Shown here: in pieces, positions 1 to 8,308 of the stretch
Layout of the letters: each line of letters starts with the position of its first letter
How positions within the stretch are numbered: position 1 is the first letter of the stretch
NCBI GenBank assembly: GCA_050248795.1
Contig: JBFWRS010000004.1
Location: forward strand, 62,001-126,000
DNA length: 64,000 nucleotides
Reading direction: 5' to 3'
Source of the DNA: CAZTDU01 sp050248795
GTDB taxonomy: Bacteria > Pseudomonadota > Gammaproteobacteria > Burkholderiales > SG8-39
Program-made: the position numbers and the translations under genes
Notes under the pieces: generated by a model
Database searches by the model: none
What the model was told of the DNA's origin: nothing
Seen by the model: the letters and a program-made list of their open reading frames with translations, nothing else

Positions 1-77
1 TTGGTCCCCGAACGGTAGGCGTCCTCGACCGCCTTGTACCGGTCGACCGGTTTCTCCTTGCGCAGTGCCTGCCCCAT
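1..77 (-). CDS. N-terminal fragment of unidentified gene (runs off window)
   Basis: Only the first 25 codons are inside the window, beginning MGQALRKEKP and continuing VDRYKAVEDA. The ATG at 77 is preceded by an AGGAG ribosome binding site, and the gene starts 34 bases after the stop of the [2Fe-2S] ferredoxin gene, so it is probably the next gene of that operon. The visible residues are charged and carry no signal peptide. The family cannot be recognised from this much sequence. Confidence 0.5.
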   Translation of the reverse strand, partial: MGQALRKEKPVDRYKAVEDAYRSGT

Positions 78-111
78 GTTTGCTTGCTCCTCTTTATGTG
101 TCCGTGCTGGA

Positions 112-438
112 CTAGATCATGTTGTCGATCAGCAGTCGCTCGACGACGCGCCCGCCGATCACGTGTTCCTGCAGGATCTCCTCTGCATCCTCCACCGTGG
201 GCACGTGGTACCAGACGGCGTCTGGGTAGACGACGACCGTCGGGCCGTATTCGCAGTGCTCCATGCAGCCGGCGCGGTTGATGCGCACGTCGTCCTTGAG
301 GCCGGCTTTCGTCGCGCCGGCCTTCAGGACCTTGAAAATCTCGTCGGCGCCCCTGTGCTTGCAACAGCCCCTGGGATGGCCCGCCTCGCGCTCGTTGAGG
401 CAGACGAAAACATGACATTTGTACCCGGCTTTTTCCAT
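112..438 (-). CDS. Thioredoxin-like [2Fe-2S] ferredoxin
   Basis: A 108-residue soluble protein of the thioredoxin-fold [2Fe-2S] ferredoxin family, related to the NuoE/HoxE C-terminal domain. The four ligand cysteines have the family arrangement: one in HVFVCLNE, one in GCCKH, then CMEHC after about 35 residues. It probably transfers single electrons in the cytoplasm. It lies downstream of tctA but has its own 68-bp gap containing a TGTCAA-N4-TTGACA palindrome (473-488), so it probably begins a separate transcript. Linkage to the molybdoenzyme locus suggests it serves that enzyme or a reductase encoded just past the window edge; this is inference. Confidence 0.85.
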   Translation of the reverse strand: MEKAGYKCHVFVCLNEREAGHPRGCCKHRGADEIFKVLKAGATKAGLKDDVRINRAGCMEHCEYGPTVVVYPDAVWYHVPTVEDAEEILQEHVIGGRVVERLLIDNMI

Positions 439-472
439 CAGGCGGACCTTACGCGGTTGCGGTTCCGGACGC

Positions 473-488
473 TGTCAACAACTTGACA
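473..488. promoter_or_regulatory. Palindromic operator candidate, copy 1
   Basis: Perfect inverted repeat TGTCAA-CAAC-TTGACA, ending 35 bp before the start codon of the [2Fe-2S] ferredoxin gene. The same half-sites and spacer length recur at 3741-3756 and 8240-8255, always in gaps that open a transcription unit of this locus. It is therefore likely the binding site of one dedicated dimeric regulator. No candidate regulator gene is close by in the window. Confidence 0.6.
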
Positions 489-506
489 ATCTCTCCCGCG
501 CGTCCG

Positions 507-2030
507 CTAGAGGCTTCCGGCAGGCGCGGAACGCTTGCCGTCGCCGAGCCCGATCCGGGCCCTGATCTGCGGCCACAGCGACCACAGCAGGAACGCAAGC
601 GCCAGCGCGAAGATCGAGCCGCTCAAGGGGCGGGTGAACAACACGGTGAGATCATTGCCGTGGGACATCATCGAAGTCATGAAGTAGCGCTCGGCAAGCG
701 GGCCGAGGATGACGCCGAGGATGAGCGGGGCGACCGGGATGTCCATGCGGCGGAACACGTAGCCAAGCAGGCCGAACGCGAGGCAGATGAAGACGTCCGA
801 CAGGTTGTTCCGGACGCCGAAGGCGCCGACAAGGCACAGCACCGAGATGAACCCGAACAGCACCGGCTCGGGAATCCTCATCAGCGTGGCGAAGCCGCGT
901 GCGACGATGAGGCCGGCGAGGACCATCAGCAGGTTCGCAATCAGGTAGCCGGCGAACACCGTGTAGACGAGCTCGGTGCTGGTCACGAACAGCGCCGGTC
1001 CCGGCTGTATGCCGTGCACCGTCAGCGCAGCGAGCATGATCGCCGTGGCGGCGCTGCCGGGGATTCCCAGCGTGAGCAGCGGGATGGTGGCCGTGCCGGT
1101 GGTCGCGTTTTTGGCCGTTTCCGGCGCGCCCAGGCCTTCCTCGACGCCGGTGCCGAACTCGTTCCCCCGCGGCGATGCCTGGCGCTCCACGCCGTAGGCG
1201 ATGACCGCGCCGACCACCGCACCGGCGCCCGGGATGGCGCCGATCACGGAGCCGATGATGGTGGCGCGCGTCATGGTGCCCTTGAGCCGGTAGAGTTCGC
1301 GCAGGCTGGGCAGTTGCGTGCGGCCGCCCGTGATGGCAACCGTCTTCGTGCCGCCTTCGCCAACCCACCAGAGGATTTCAGAGATCGCAAACATGCCGAC
1401 GAGGACGACGACGAAGTTGATGCCGCTCTCGAGGACCTGCCAGCCGAAGGTCAGGCGCGGCTGCCCGTACATCGGATCGAGGCCGACTGCGCCTACCGCC
1501 AGGCCGACGAACAGCGAGATCAGGCTGACGAGCATCTTGTCCTTCGCGATCGCCACCACGGAGACCAGGCCGAGCACCGTGGCGGCGAAGAACTCCGGTG
1601 CGCCGAAGCGCAATGCGAAGCGCGCGAAGGGCTGCGAACCGAAGGTCATCACCAGCGCGCTGGCCATGCCGCCGACCGCCGAGCAGGTCACGGCGATGCC
1701 GAGGGCCTTGGCGGCGAGGCCCTTCTGCTTCATCGGGTAGCCGTCCCAGGTGGCCGGCATAGAAGCAGGGGACCCGGGGATATTGATCAGGATGGCGGAT
1801 ATCGAGCCGCCGAACACGCCGCCGACGTAGATGCCGGTCAGGAAAACCATCGCCTGCGCCGGCGCCATGACATACGTGAATGGCAGCGCGAGCACCATGG
1901 CGTTGACGAACGAAATTCCCGGCAGGGCGCCTGCGACTACGCCGACGAAGATACCGAGCACCAGCAGCGCGAGCGTCACCACGCCGAACACGTTCGCGAG
2001 CCCTGATGCCAGATGCGAAAAGACTTCCAT
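507..2030 (-). CDS. tctA: Tripartite tricarboxylate transporter, large membrane subunit TctA
   Basis: A 507-residue polytopic membrane protein forming the translocation channel of a Tct secondary transporter, usually for a carboxylate and driven by an ion gradient. Family landmarks include the early GALPGISFVNAM segment, the GSPASMPATWDGYP loop and the internal repeat GAIPGAGAVVGAV. The start is placed at the Met of MEVFSHLASG. An upstream in-frame Met would overlap tctB and add a hydrophilic leader not found in the family. It is the last gene of a C-B-A order operon, 37 bp after tctB. The substrate cannot be read from sequence. Confidence 0.93.
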   Translation of the reverse strand: MEVFSHLASGLANVFGVVTLALLVLGIFVGVVAGALPGISFVNAMVLALPFTYVMAPAQAMVFLTGIYVGGVFGGSISAILINIPGSPASMPATWDGYPMKQKGLAAKALGIAVTCSAVGGMASALVMTFGSQPFARFALRFGAPEFFAATVLGLVSVVAIAKDKMLVSLISLFVGLAVGAVGLDPMYGQPRLTFGWQVLESGINFVVVLVGMFAISEILWWVGEGGTKTVAITGGRTQLPSLRELYRLKGTMTRATIIGSVIGAIPGAGAVVGAVIAYGVERQASPRGNEFGTGVEEGLGAPETAKNATTGTATIPLLTLGIPGSAATAIMLAALTVHGIQPGPALFVTSTELVYTVFAGYLIANLLMVLAGLIVARGFATLMRIPEPVLFGFISVLCLVGAFGVRNNLSDVFICLAFGLLGYVFRRMDIPVAPLILGVILGPLAERYFMTSMMSHGNDLTVLFTRPLSGSIFALALAFLLWSLWPQIRARIGLGDGKRSAPAGSL

Positions 2031-2067
2031 GGAGGATCCCGTCCCGAGCTTCTCTAGCGGGCCGTGG

Positions 2068-2616
2068 TCAGAAGAGGTGCAGCCACTGATAGATCTGGAT
2101 CGTCGCCTCTTCAAGCACGCCGACGCCGCGCGGAAGCGGCATGAAGGCCACCTTGACGAGCAGGTACAGCGGCAGGATCGTCCCCAGCACGCTGATCAGC
2201 ACCAGCGGAACCGGGCGCCGGTAGCGTGCAAATACCAGCCAGGCGAACATGAACGCGATGGTACTGAGCAGAAAGCCCGCAAAGGCGAATCCCGCTCCGT
2301 AGAGCGCGATCAGCGCCGTGGCGATCAGCACTCGCCGTGCGCTTGAATCCTGGTCGACCGGGCTGTCGCGTTGCGCGGAAGACCGCCTGGCGATGAACGC
2401 GCGCGTGCGCAGCGCACAATGCAGCGCCATCCCGCAGACCAGCAGCACCAGCGCGAACAGCGGCCAGGACCTCGGTCCGTAGGCGCCGTCCGGTACCCCG
2501 ACGGATCGCGCGGCCGCCACGTGCCACAGCAGCAGGACGGAAACCAGCGCCACGGCGAACGGGCCGCACAATCCGCTGGACGCAATCCGTCGCCACCGCT
2601 GGCCGATGCTGGTCAT
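2068..2616 (-). CDS. tctB: Tripartite tricarboxylate transporter, small membrane subunit TctB
   Basis: A 182-residue protein with four predicted membrane segments (roughly residues 18-36, 50-68, 95-125 and 133-155), the size and topology of TctB. TctB is the poorly conserved small integral subunit that pairs with TctA. Identification rests on topology together with its position between the receptor gene tctC and tctA. It sits 37 bp downstream of tctC and 37 bp upstream of tctA, so the three genes are almost certainly cotranscribed. Confidence 0.88.
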   Translation of the reverse strand: MTSIGQRWRRIASSGLCGPFAVALVSVLLLWHVAAARSVGVPDGAYGPRSWPLFALVLLVCGMALHCALRTRAFIARRSSAQRDSPVDQDSSARRVLIATALIALYGAGFAFAGFLLSTIAFMFAWLVFARYRRPVPLVLISVLGTILPLYLLVKVAFMPLPRGVGVLEEATIQIYQWLHLF

Positions 2617-2653
2617 CTCGTCGTTTCCTGGTGCCGCGACGGTACCCGCCGCA

Positions 2654-3628
2654 CTACTTGGCCAGCCCCAGATCCTTCATCGTCTTCAGCATGTCCTGGT
2701 AGTAGGCCGTTGCGTACTTGCGGGCGTCCTCGCCGACCACCAGCCCGGACAGGCATTTGTGCTGCTTGGCGCAGATGTCGCGGTACTCCTTGCTCGACAG
2801 CACCTTTGCAAGTGCCTGCGTGAGCACCTTCGCGCGATCGTCCGGCGTCGAAGCCGGCACCGCGAACCCGCGCCAGTTCGGCAGGTTCAGCTTCATGCCG
2901 AACTCCGTGATGGCGGGCACGTTGGGGAAGCTGGGGTGGCGTTCGTTGGCAAATACGACGATAGGCACCAGGTCGCCGGCCTCGACGAAGGAAACCACGC
3001 CGTCGATCTGCTGGAACAGCAACTCGGCATGGCCGCCGATGGGGGCGGTGTGCCGCGGGCCGGGATCCATCGGCACGTTGACCATGGAGTAGCCCTTGGC
3101 CGTCAGCGCCTTCACGGCGACATCGTCCTGGGTGCCCAGGCCGGCAGTGGCGACGCGGATCTTGCCAGGCTCCTTCTTCGCCTTTTCCAGCACTTCCTTG
3201 AAGGTCTTCACGCCGCTGCCCTTGCCGACGTAGAACATCGACGTGCCGGCATCGGCGATGGCGAGGAACTTGAAGTCCTCGATCTTCAGGCGGCTGACGC
3301 CCTGCACCATGGTCGTCACGGCGATGCCCGTGAACGTGCCCATGGTATGTCCGTCCGGACGCGCGTCCCGCAAGCGGGTGAGGCCCGCGTTGCCCGAGGC
3401 ACCGGTGACGTTCGAGATGGGTACCGCGACCCCGAGCGCCGCGGGCAGCAGCTTGCCGACGGCACGCGCCGCCTGGTCCGCGCTGCCGCCGGGCCCGAAG
3501 TTGACGATGATTTCCACCGGCCGCTCGGGGAACTTGCCCTGCGCAAGCGCAGGTGCGGCGCCCAGCAGGCCAGATGCAGCGAGCGCAACAGTGGACAGGA
3601 ATGCCGGCAGCGAGTTCGCACGCGTCAT
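2654..3628 (-). CDS. tctC: Bug/TctC-family periplasmic solute receptor
   Basis: A 324-residue exported binding protein. It has a Sec signal peptide ending near ALAQG (residues 1-30), then the family opening FPERPVEIIVNFGPGG and the ASGNAGLTRL segment that contacts the ligand carboxylate. It should deliver a carboxylated or related small solute to TctAB. The start codon follows a strong GAGGAGG site. The 152-bp upstream gap holds a TGTCAA-N4-TTGACA palindrome 113 bp before the start. Bug genes are greatly expanded in Burkholderiales, so the ligand is open. Its placement suggests import of the substrate of the adjacent molybdoenzyme. Confidence 0.93.
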   Translation of the reverse strand: MTRANSLPAFLSTVALAASGLLGAAPALAQGKFPERPVEIIVNFGPGGSADQAARAVGKLLPAALGVAVPISNVTGASGNAGLTRLRDARPDGHTMGTFTGIAVTTMVQGVSRLKIEDFKFLAIADAGTSMFYVGKGSGVKTFKEVLEKAKKEPGKIRVATAGLGTQDDVAVKALTAKGYSMVNVPMDPGPRHTAPIGGHAELLFQQIDGVVSFVEAGDLVPIVVFANERHPSFPNVPAITEFGMKLNLPNWRGFAVPASTPDDRAKVLTQALAKVLSSKEYRDICAKQHKCLSGLVVGEDARKYATAYYQDMLKTMKDLGLAK

Positions 3629-3740
3629 GACGCCTCCTCAGTAGATTCGGATGCCTTGTATGCGGCGGACGACTGCACCGCCGCGGCCCTCTGCTACTAC
3701 CCCTCCGCGACTATCCTACGGCTGCGGCCGCGAAAAGTTC

Positions 3741-3756
3741 TGTCAAGTAGTTGACA
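3741..3756. promoter_or_regulatory. Palindromic operator candidate, copy 2
   Basis: Perfect inverted repeat TGTCAA-GTAG-TTGACA in the gap between the triple-Mop gene (ends 3781) and tctC (starts 3628). It is identical in its 12 half-site bases to the copies at 473-488 and 8240-8255. Its position suggests the Tct operon has its own promoter within the cluster and shares a regulator with the other units. Confidence 0.6.
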
Positions 3757-3780
3757 TCGATGATGGCGTCATCAGGTGAT

Positions 3781-4416
3781 TCAATCGCTGCGCTGCGGCA
3801 AGCGCTGCACGAGGAAATCGCGCTCGCGCACCAATGCGCTGACGCGCTCGCCGGTCGCGAGTTTCATGTCGTCGGCAACCGAGCGCGCGAGCAGCGCGTA
3901 CACCTCGCCGTCCGCCGTGGCCAGCGTGAGTTCCGTCGTCACCGTGCCGGGGCGCAGGTTGGTGATCGTGCCCGCGAGGCGATTGCGGATGCTCAACGCA
4001 TCGCCCTTGGCAAGCAGCAGGTCGCCCTCGCGCACGCAGGCGACGACCGTGTCGCCGACAGCGAGATTCATCTCCTCGGCCGCCGCGCGCGCGACGACCG
4101 CCACGATGCGCCTTCCGCCGCCGACGTCCAGCGGCAGTTCGGCGGTCACGGTTCCCTTCTTGATGTCCAGGATCCGCCCGGGAAAGCGGTTGCAGGTGCT
4201 GATCGCGCCGTTGCCGCTCATCAGCATCACGTCAACCTCGCGGAACAGCGCGCTGACGCGGTCGCCGGGCGCGAGCGCGAGCGCCTCGATCGCGGAACTG
4301 GTGACCACCAGCTTGATGTCGCCGAGTTCGGACGTGAGGCGCACATCGGTGGTCGCCTTTCCCTTCTTCAGTTCCGCCACGGTGCCGTCTATCCGGTTGC
4401 ATGCGCTGACGTTCAT
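3781..4416 (-). CDS. Molybdate-binding protein with three Mop/TOBE domains
   Basis: A 211-residue cytoplasmic protein made of three tandem Mop (TOBE) domains of about 65 residues. They begin at SACNRIDGTV (about residue 4), STCNRFPGRI (about 73) and SIRNRLAGTI (about 143). Each repeats the pattern xxRNx-x-G-x-hydrophobic, then KGxVTxE, a basic residue and the closing RVSAL or TVVAC strand. Mop domains bind molybdate or tungstate between subunits; known molbindins have one or two copies, so three is unusual. The gene lies 37 bp after the molybdoenzyme, with a GGAGG site. Storage or delivery of molybdate for that enzyme's cofactor is the likely role. Confidence 0.88.
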   Translation of the reverse strand: MNVSACNRIDGTVAELKKGKATTDVRLTSELGDIKLVVTSSAIEALALAPGDRVSALFREVDVMLMSGNGAISTCNRFPGRILDIKKGTVTAELPLDVGGGRRIVAVVARAAAEEMNLAVGDTVVACVREGDLLLAKGDALSIRNRLAGTITNLRPGTVTTELTLATADGEVYALLARSVADDMKLATGERVSALVRERDFLVQRLPQRSD

Positions 4417-4453
4417 TCGTGTTTCCTCCCTTTGCGAGTCCCGTGGTTCATCG

Positions 4454-7399
4454 CTACGCCTTCGAGATCCTGCACAGCAGGGTCTTCAGGTTGGTCTGGT
4501 CCGAGATCGGATCGCGCTGCATCTTGTCGGTGAGGAAGTTCACCGACCGCCATGGATGGAATGGCTGGCGTTCGCCCCATCCGATCGGCACGAACACGCT
4601 GGTCTCGCGGATGCCGGCGGTGAGCCAGGCACGGGCCTCGATCGCGCCGTGCGCGGTTTCCACGCGCACCCGATCGCCGTCCGCGATGCCGTCGCGCGCC
4701 GCGCGCGCGGGATGGACCTGCACATAGAGGTCGGACCACATCTCCTGGGCCTGCCAGAAATAGTGCGTCCAGCTGTGGAAATGCGGCGCCGGCGGCCGCC
4801 CGGTGACCAGCTCGAGGTCGAAGCCCTGCGCACGCAGCCGTGCACCGGGCGAGTCGGCGCCGGGCTGGCGGATCGTCACCGGGGACGCGGAGATCGGCGT
4901 CTTCTGGAACGGCGACAGCACGCCGTCGGCATCGTCGCCGACGTCGAATTCGACGTACGGCAGGTCGATCAGCTGTTCGCGCTCGCTATAGAACTCCGGG
5001 AGCGCCGAGAGTCCCAGCGTACGGAACTTCGCTTCCATCGCCTCGGTGTAGAACTCCAGCTTGCCGCTCGGCGTGGGAAAGCGCTTGCCGGGGTGGCCCG
5101 GCGGGGAGGTGCCCTCCAGGAACAGGGTTTCCTGCTCGACCGCGTCCTCGCTGGCGAGCGGGAAGCGCAGCCAGCGCCAGGGCACCGCATGCAGCCGCGC
5201 CTGGGTGATGCCCCGCATCTGCTCGTTGTCGATGCACATCTCGTCCCAGAACACCGCCGGGTCCTTGTACTTCTCCTGCAGCACGTCGTCGTAGCCGAGG
5301 CGCTTGCCGATCTCGATCCAGATCCAGTCGTCCGATTTCGCCTCGCCCGGGGGCTCGATCATCTTGTCGATCCACACCACGCGGCGGTCGTCGGTCGAGC
5401 GGCCGATCTCGCCCTTCTCGATCCCGGTGGCTACCGGCAGCACGTAGTCGGCGAACGCCGAGGTTTCGTTCTGGAACAGTTCGATGTGCACCAGCAGGTC
5501 GAGCGCGCGGAATGCCTCGCGTGCGGCCTCCTGCGACGGCCAGTTCGACATCGGGTTGTTGCAGGCGATCATGGCCTTGATGGGGTAGGGCTTGCCGATG
5601 CGCATCGCCTCGGTCCAGCCGACCGGGCTGCGCCGCACCATGGGCCGCGATACCTTCGCGCGCCTGTGTGCCGGCGCCGCAGCGGAGATCGGCGCCCCGA
5701 TCGACAGGTTGAGGAACGCGCCGCCGGGGCGGCCCCAGTTGCCGGTGATGGCGGCGAGGAACATCAGCGCGCGGTTGGTTTGCGCCGCATTGGTGTGCTG
5801 GTTGATTCCGCGGCTGGCGAAGATGACGCAGCCGTCGGCCGCGGCCATCTCGGTGGCGAGGGCGCGGATGTCCGCAGCCGGGATGCCGGTGATCGGCGCC
5901 GCCCACTCGGGCGTGTAGCCCTTGTCGAAGATGAAGTCGCGCCAGCGTTCCCAGCCTTCGACCCAGGCCTCGCAGTAACGCCTGTCGTGCAGCTCCTGCG
6001 ACAGGATGTGCTGCGCCAGCGCGAGGGCGAGCGCCAGGTCCGTCCCCGAGCGGATCGGCAGCCAGCGATCCGCCTTGCTCGCGGTCACCGTGTGGCGGGG
6101 ATCGACGACGACCATGCGCGCCCGGTTCCTGATCCGCCAGTCGTTGATCATGCCGAAGTACACCGGGCGCGCCTCGGCCTGGTTGTCGCCGAAGTGGACG
6201 TACAGGCGCGCCGTGCCGAGGTCGGTCTCGGTGTAGCTGTTGGGGCAGGTGCCATCGCCCTGCGTCAGCTCGTAGGCCGCATGCTTGGCCGCCGCGCAAA
6301 ACGGATCGGTGCCCTCGACGTTCGGCGTTCCCCACATCTGGCCGAAGATGCGCACGAAGCCGTTCTTGCTGATGGTGCCGGTGCGCGTTCCGGCGAAGAT
6401 CGCCAGCGCTTCCGGTCCCCACTGCTCGCGCACCGCCTGCATGCGGGCGACGATCTCGTCCAGCGCCTGGTCCCAGGAGATGGGCTCGAAGCGGCCTTCG
6501 CCGCGCTCGCCCACCCGCTTCAGCGGCCGCGTCAGGCGCCGTTCGTTGTTGTACAGCTGTACCGTGAGCTGCGATTTCGGGCAGACCTTGCCCTTGAGGA
6601 CGGGGTCTTCTTCGTTGCCGGTGACCTTGACCAGCCGGTCGCCCTTGAAGTGGAACTTCGTCGAGCATGAGTTGAAGCAGATGTTGCAGCCGCCGGGCAC
6701 GACCCGGTCGGCCTTGCGCTCCTCGCGCGCCTGGCGGTAGGGATAGGCGGGACGGTCGCTTGCCCCGGACAGTGCGCCGCCCATCAGCACCGGACGGGAC
6801 CGGCCCTCGACCGCGTCGCTGCGCACGCCGGCCGGGTGCGCGTGCTCGCGCGGCAGGCGGTCCAGGTACACCGTCGCCGGGCCCATGAGGAAGTGGTCGT
6901 GGTCGCGCACGATGCGGCCTTCGGCTTGCGCCCTGGCAAGATGCCCGGTGCGCGGGCCGAACGAGATCGCGTGACCCGGACACACGCTGGCGCAGGCGGT
7001 CGTCGTCGTGGCATCGCCTTCGGCGCGCCGGTCGGCACAGAGGTCGCACTTCACCGCGTGGTGGTCGACGGCGTCGTAGCCCATCGCGCCGTAGGGGCAG
7101 GCGACGACGCATTCGCCGCATCCGGTGCAGCGATCCTCGACCACGCTCACCACGCCCGTGGCCGCGTCCTTGACGATCGCCTTCGGATTCACCGGACAGG
7201 CACGCAGGCACGCGGGGCGCTCGCAGTGCTGGCAGGCCACGGTGAGGAAATCCAGCGACGGCGCACCGGGATCGCCCAGCCAGACCACCTTGTTCCGGTA
7301 CTCGCCCGGGCCGAGGCCGTGCTCCTGCTTGCAGGCAGCTTCGCAGCTCTTGCAGCCGATGCAGCGCTCCAGGTCGATCATCAGCGCGAGGCGGTCCAT
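4454..7399 (-). CDS. Ferredoxin-molybdopterin oxidoreductase fusion (DMSO reductase superfamily)
   Basis: A 981-residue fusion of an electron-transfer subunit and a catalytic subunit. Residues 1-150 form a PsrB/HycB-like module with four cysteine groups for [4Fe-4S] clusters (CIGCKSC at 13-19, CQHC at 56, CTGCGEC at 91, CDLC at 118). Residues 235-981 are a complete molybdopterin oxidoreductase. It has Cys238, 241, 245 and 273 for another [4Fe-4S] cluster, a probable Mo ligand Cys368 in TDPFCAA, and a C-terminal cofactor-binding domain near 860-970. There is no Tat signal, so it should act on the cytoplasmic face. Its start is one base past the stop of the heme-b membrane gene, indicating translational coupling. 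The substrate is unknown. Confidence 0.9.
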   Translation of the reverse strand: MDRLALMIDLERCIGCKSCEAACKQEHGLGPGEYRNKVVWLGDPGAPSLDFLTVACQHCERPACLRACPVNPKAIVKDAATGVVSVVEDRCTGCGECVVACPYGAMGYDAVDHHAVKCDLCADRRAEGDATTTTACASVCPGHAISFGPRTGHLARAQAEGRIVRDHDHFLMGPATVYLDRLPREHAHPAGVRSDAVEGRSRPVLMGGALSGASDRPAYPYRQAREERKADRVVPGGCNICFNSCSTKFHFKGDRLVKVTGNEEDPVLKGKVCPKSQLTVQLYNNERRLTRPLKRVGERGEGRFEPISWDQALDEIVARMQAVREQWGPEALAIFAGTRTGTISKNGFVRIFGQMWGTPNVEGTDPFCAAAKHAAYELTQGDGTCPNSYTETDLGTARLYVHFGDNQAEARPVYFGMINDWRIRNRARMVVVDPRHTVTASKADRWLPIRSGTDLALALALAQHILSQELHDRRYCEAWVEGWERWRDFIFDKGYTPEWAAPITGIPAADIRALATEMAAADGCVIFASRGINQHTNAAQTNRALMFLAAITGNWGRPGGAFLNLSIGAPISAAAPAHRRAKVSRPMVRRSPVGWTEAMRIGKPYPIKAMIACNNPMSNWPSQEAAREAFRALDLLVHIELFQNETSAFADYVLPVATGIEKGEIGRSTDDRRVVWIDKMIEPPGEAKSDDWIWIEIGKRLGYDDVLQEKYKDPAVFWDEMCIDNEQMRGITQARLHAVPWRWLRFPLASEDAVEQETLFLEGTSPPGHPGKRFPTPSGKLEFYTEAMEAKFRTLGLSALPEFYSEREQLIDLPYVEFDVGDDADGVLSPFQKTPISASPVTIRQPGADSPGARLRAQGFDLELVTGRPPAPHFHSWTHYFWQAQEMWSDLYVQVHPARAARDGIADGDRVRVETAHGAIEARAWLTAGIRETSVFVPIGWGERQPFHPWRSVNFLTDKMQRDPISDQTNLKTLLCRISKA

Positions 7400-7400
7400 G

Positions 7401-8177
7401 TCACCAGTCCTTGAGATGCCACCACGTGATCGGGCCGCCGTCGGCGACGTAGCCCGCGAAGAAGGTCACCGTGATCACGTGCACGACGAGTCCGAATACG
7501 AAGATCGCCGCCAGCGCCAGGTGCAGCGGCCGCCACCAGGCCTGTTGCGCCCCGACCGAGGCGCGTGCGCCGATCAGGCGGCTTTCCTCGCGCGCGAGCT
7601 GCGCATAGCGCCAGGCTGCGCGCGGCGTCCTCAGCCAGTGCGCGAGCGCAGGCGAGAACGTGGCCTCGCGGGCCAGCGGATCGATGGCGGCAAGCAGCGT
7701 GCGCTTCTCCTCGATGACCCTGGCAAGGCGGCTGCGGTCGACTTCGCCGGCCGGCGCGAACGCGCGCTGCTTGGTGGCGAACGTGGCGGCCATGCGAGAC
7801 GACAGATGCACCCGCGCGTGCAGCCCGAGCAGGATCAGCGCGAGCAGGACCAGGAACAGCAGTGCAGGCGGCCGCCGCAGGTAGCCGGCCGAATGGATCA
7901 CCACCAGCACGGTGCCGATCGTGCCGCACACGACATGGGCGATGAACCAGACCGGTGCTGCGCTGCCGTGGCCGCTACGCTTGACCAGCACGAAGACGAC
8001 AGAGACGAGCAGCAGCAGGGCGCCGGCGACGCCGACGAGATACAACTCGGTACTGCCCGGGGTTCGCCACGCCTCCGGCAACCGCGGGCGCAGCAGCACG
8101 AAATGCACGAGCAGCACGGCCACTGCACTCGCGAGCAGCCATTTCAGCGTGCGATCGGGCAGGTCGGGCCGCCTCAA
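7401..8177 (-). CDS. Di-heme b-type integral membrane protein, quinone-linked anchor
   Basis: A 258-residue membrane protein with five hydrophobic segments (about 12-30, 45-66, 77-98, 105-121 and 218-240). Two helices carry histidine pairs at equal 14-residue spacing, His81/His95 and His219/His233, the usual arrangement for two bis-His b hemes across a four-helix bundle. The TTG at 8177 is chosen because GGAG lies 7 bases before it; longer in-frame starts give an implausible hydrophilic leader that crosses the operator. It probably links the downstream molybdoenzyme to the quinone pool. It is not of the NrfD type usually paired with PsrB-like subunits. Confidence 0.72.
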   Translation of the reverse strand: MRRPDLPDRTLKWLLASAVAVLLVHFVLLRPRLPEAWRTPGSTELYLVGVAGALLLLVSVVFVLVKRSGHGSAAPVWFIAHVVCGTIGTVLVVIHSAGYLRRPPALLFLVLLALILLGLHARVHLSSRMAATFATKQRAFAPAGEVDRSRLARVIEEKRTLLAAIDPLAREATFSPALAHWLRTPRAAWRYAQLAREESRLIGARASVGAQQAWWRPLHLALAAIFVFGLVVHVITVTFFAGYVADGGPITWWHLKDW

Positions 8178-8239
8178 TGGTGTTCTCCAATCCCGGCTGG
8201 TGGAAGGGGCACATGCTGCCGCAAGCGGCGTCCGTGCAC

Positions 8240-8255
8240 TGTCAATTACTTGACA
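8240..8255. promoter_or_regulatory. Palindromic operator candidate, copy 3
   Basis: Perfect inverted repeat TGTCAA-TTAC-TTGACA in the 131-bp divergent gap between the heme-b/molybdoenzyme operon (start 8177) and the Rieske ferredoxin (start 8309). It lies 62 and 53 bp from the two start codons, so one bound dimer could control both directions. Half-sites are identical to the copies at 473 and 3741. Confidence 0.62.
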
Positions 8256-8308
8256 ATGCCATGGTACGGCCCTGTGGCACGATGCCCCGGACAAACAGGG
8301 AAGGGCAC

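Noticed and set aside
34..486. Plus-strand ORF opposite the [2Fe-2S] ferredoxin gene
   Set aside because: Shadow frame; the minus-strand protein has complete ligand motifs.
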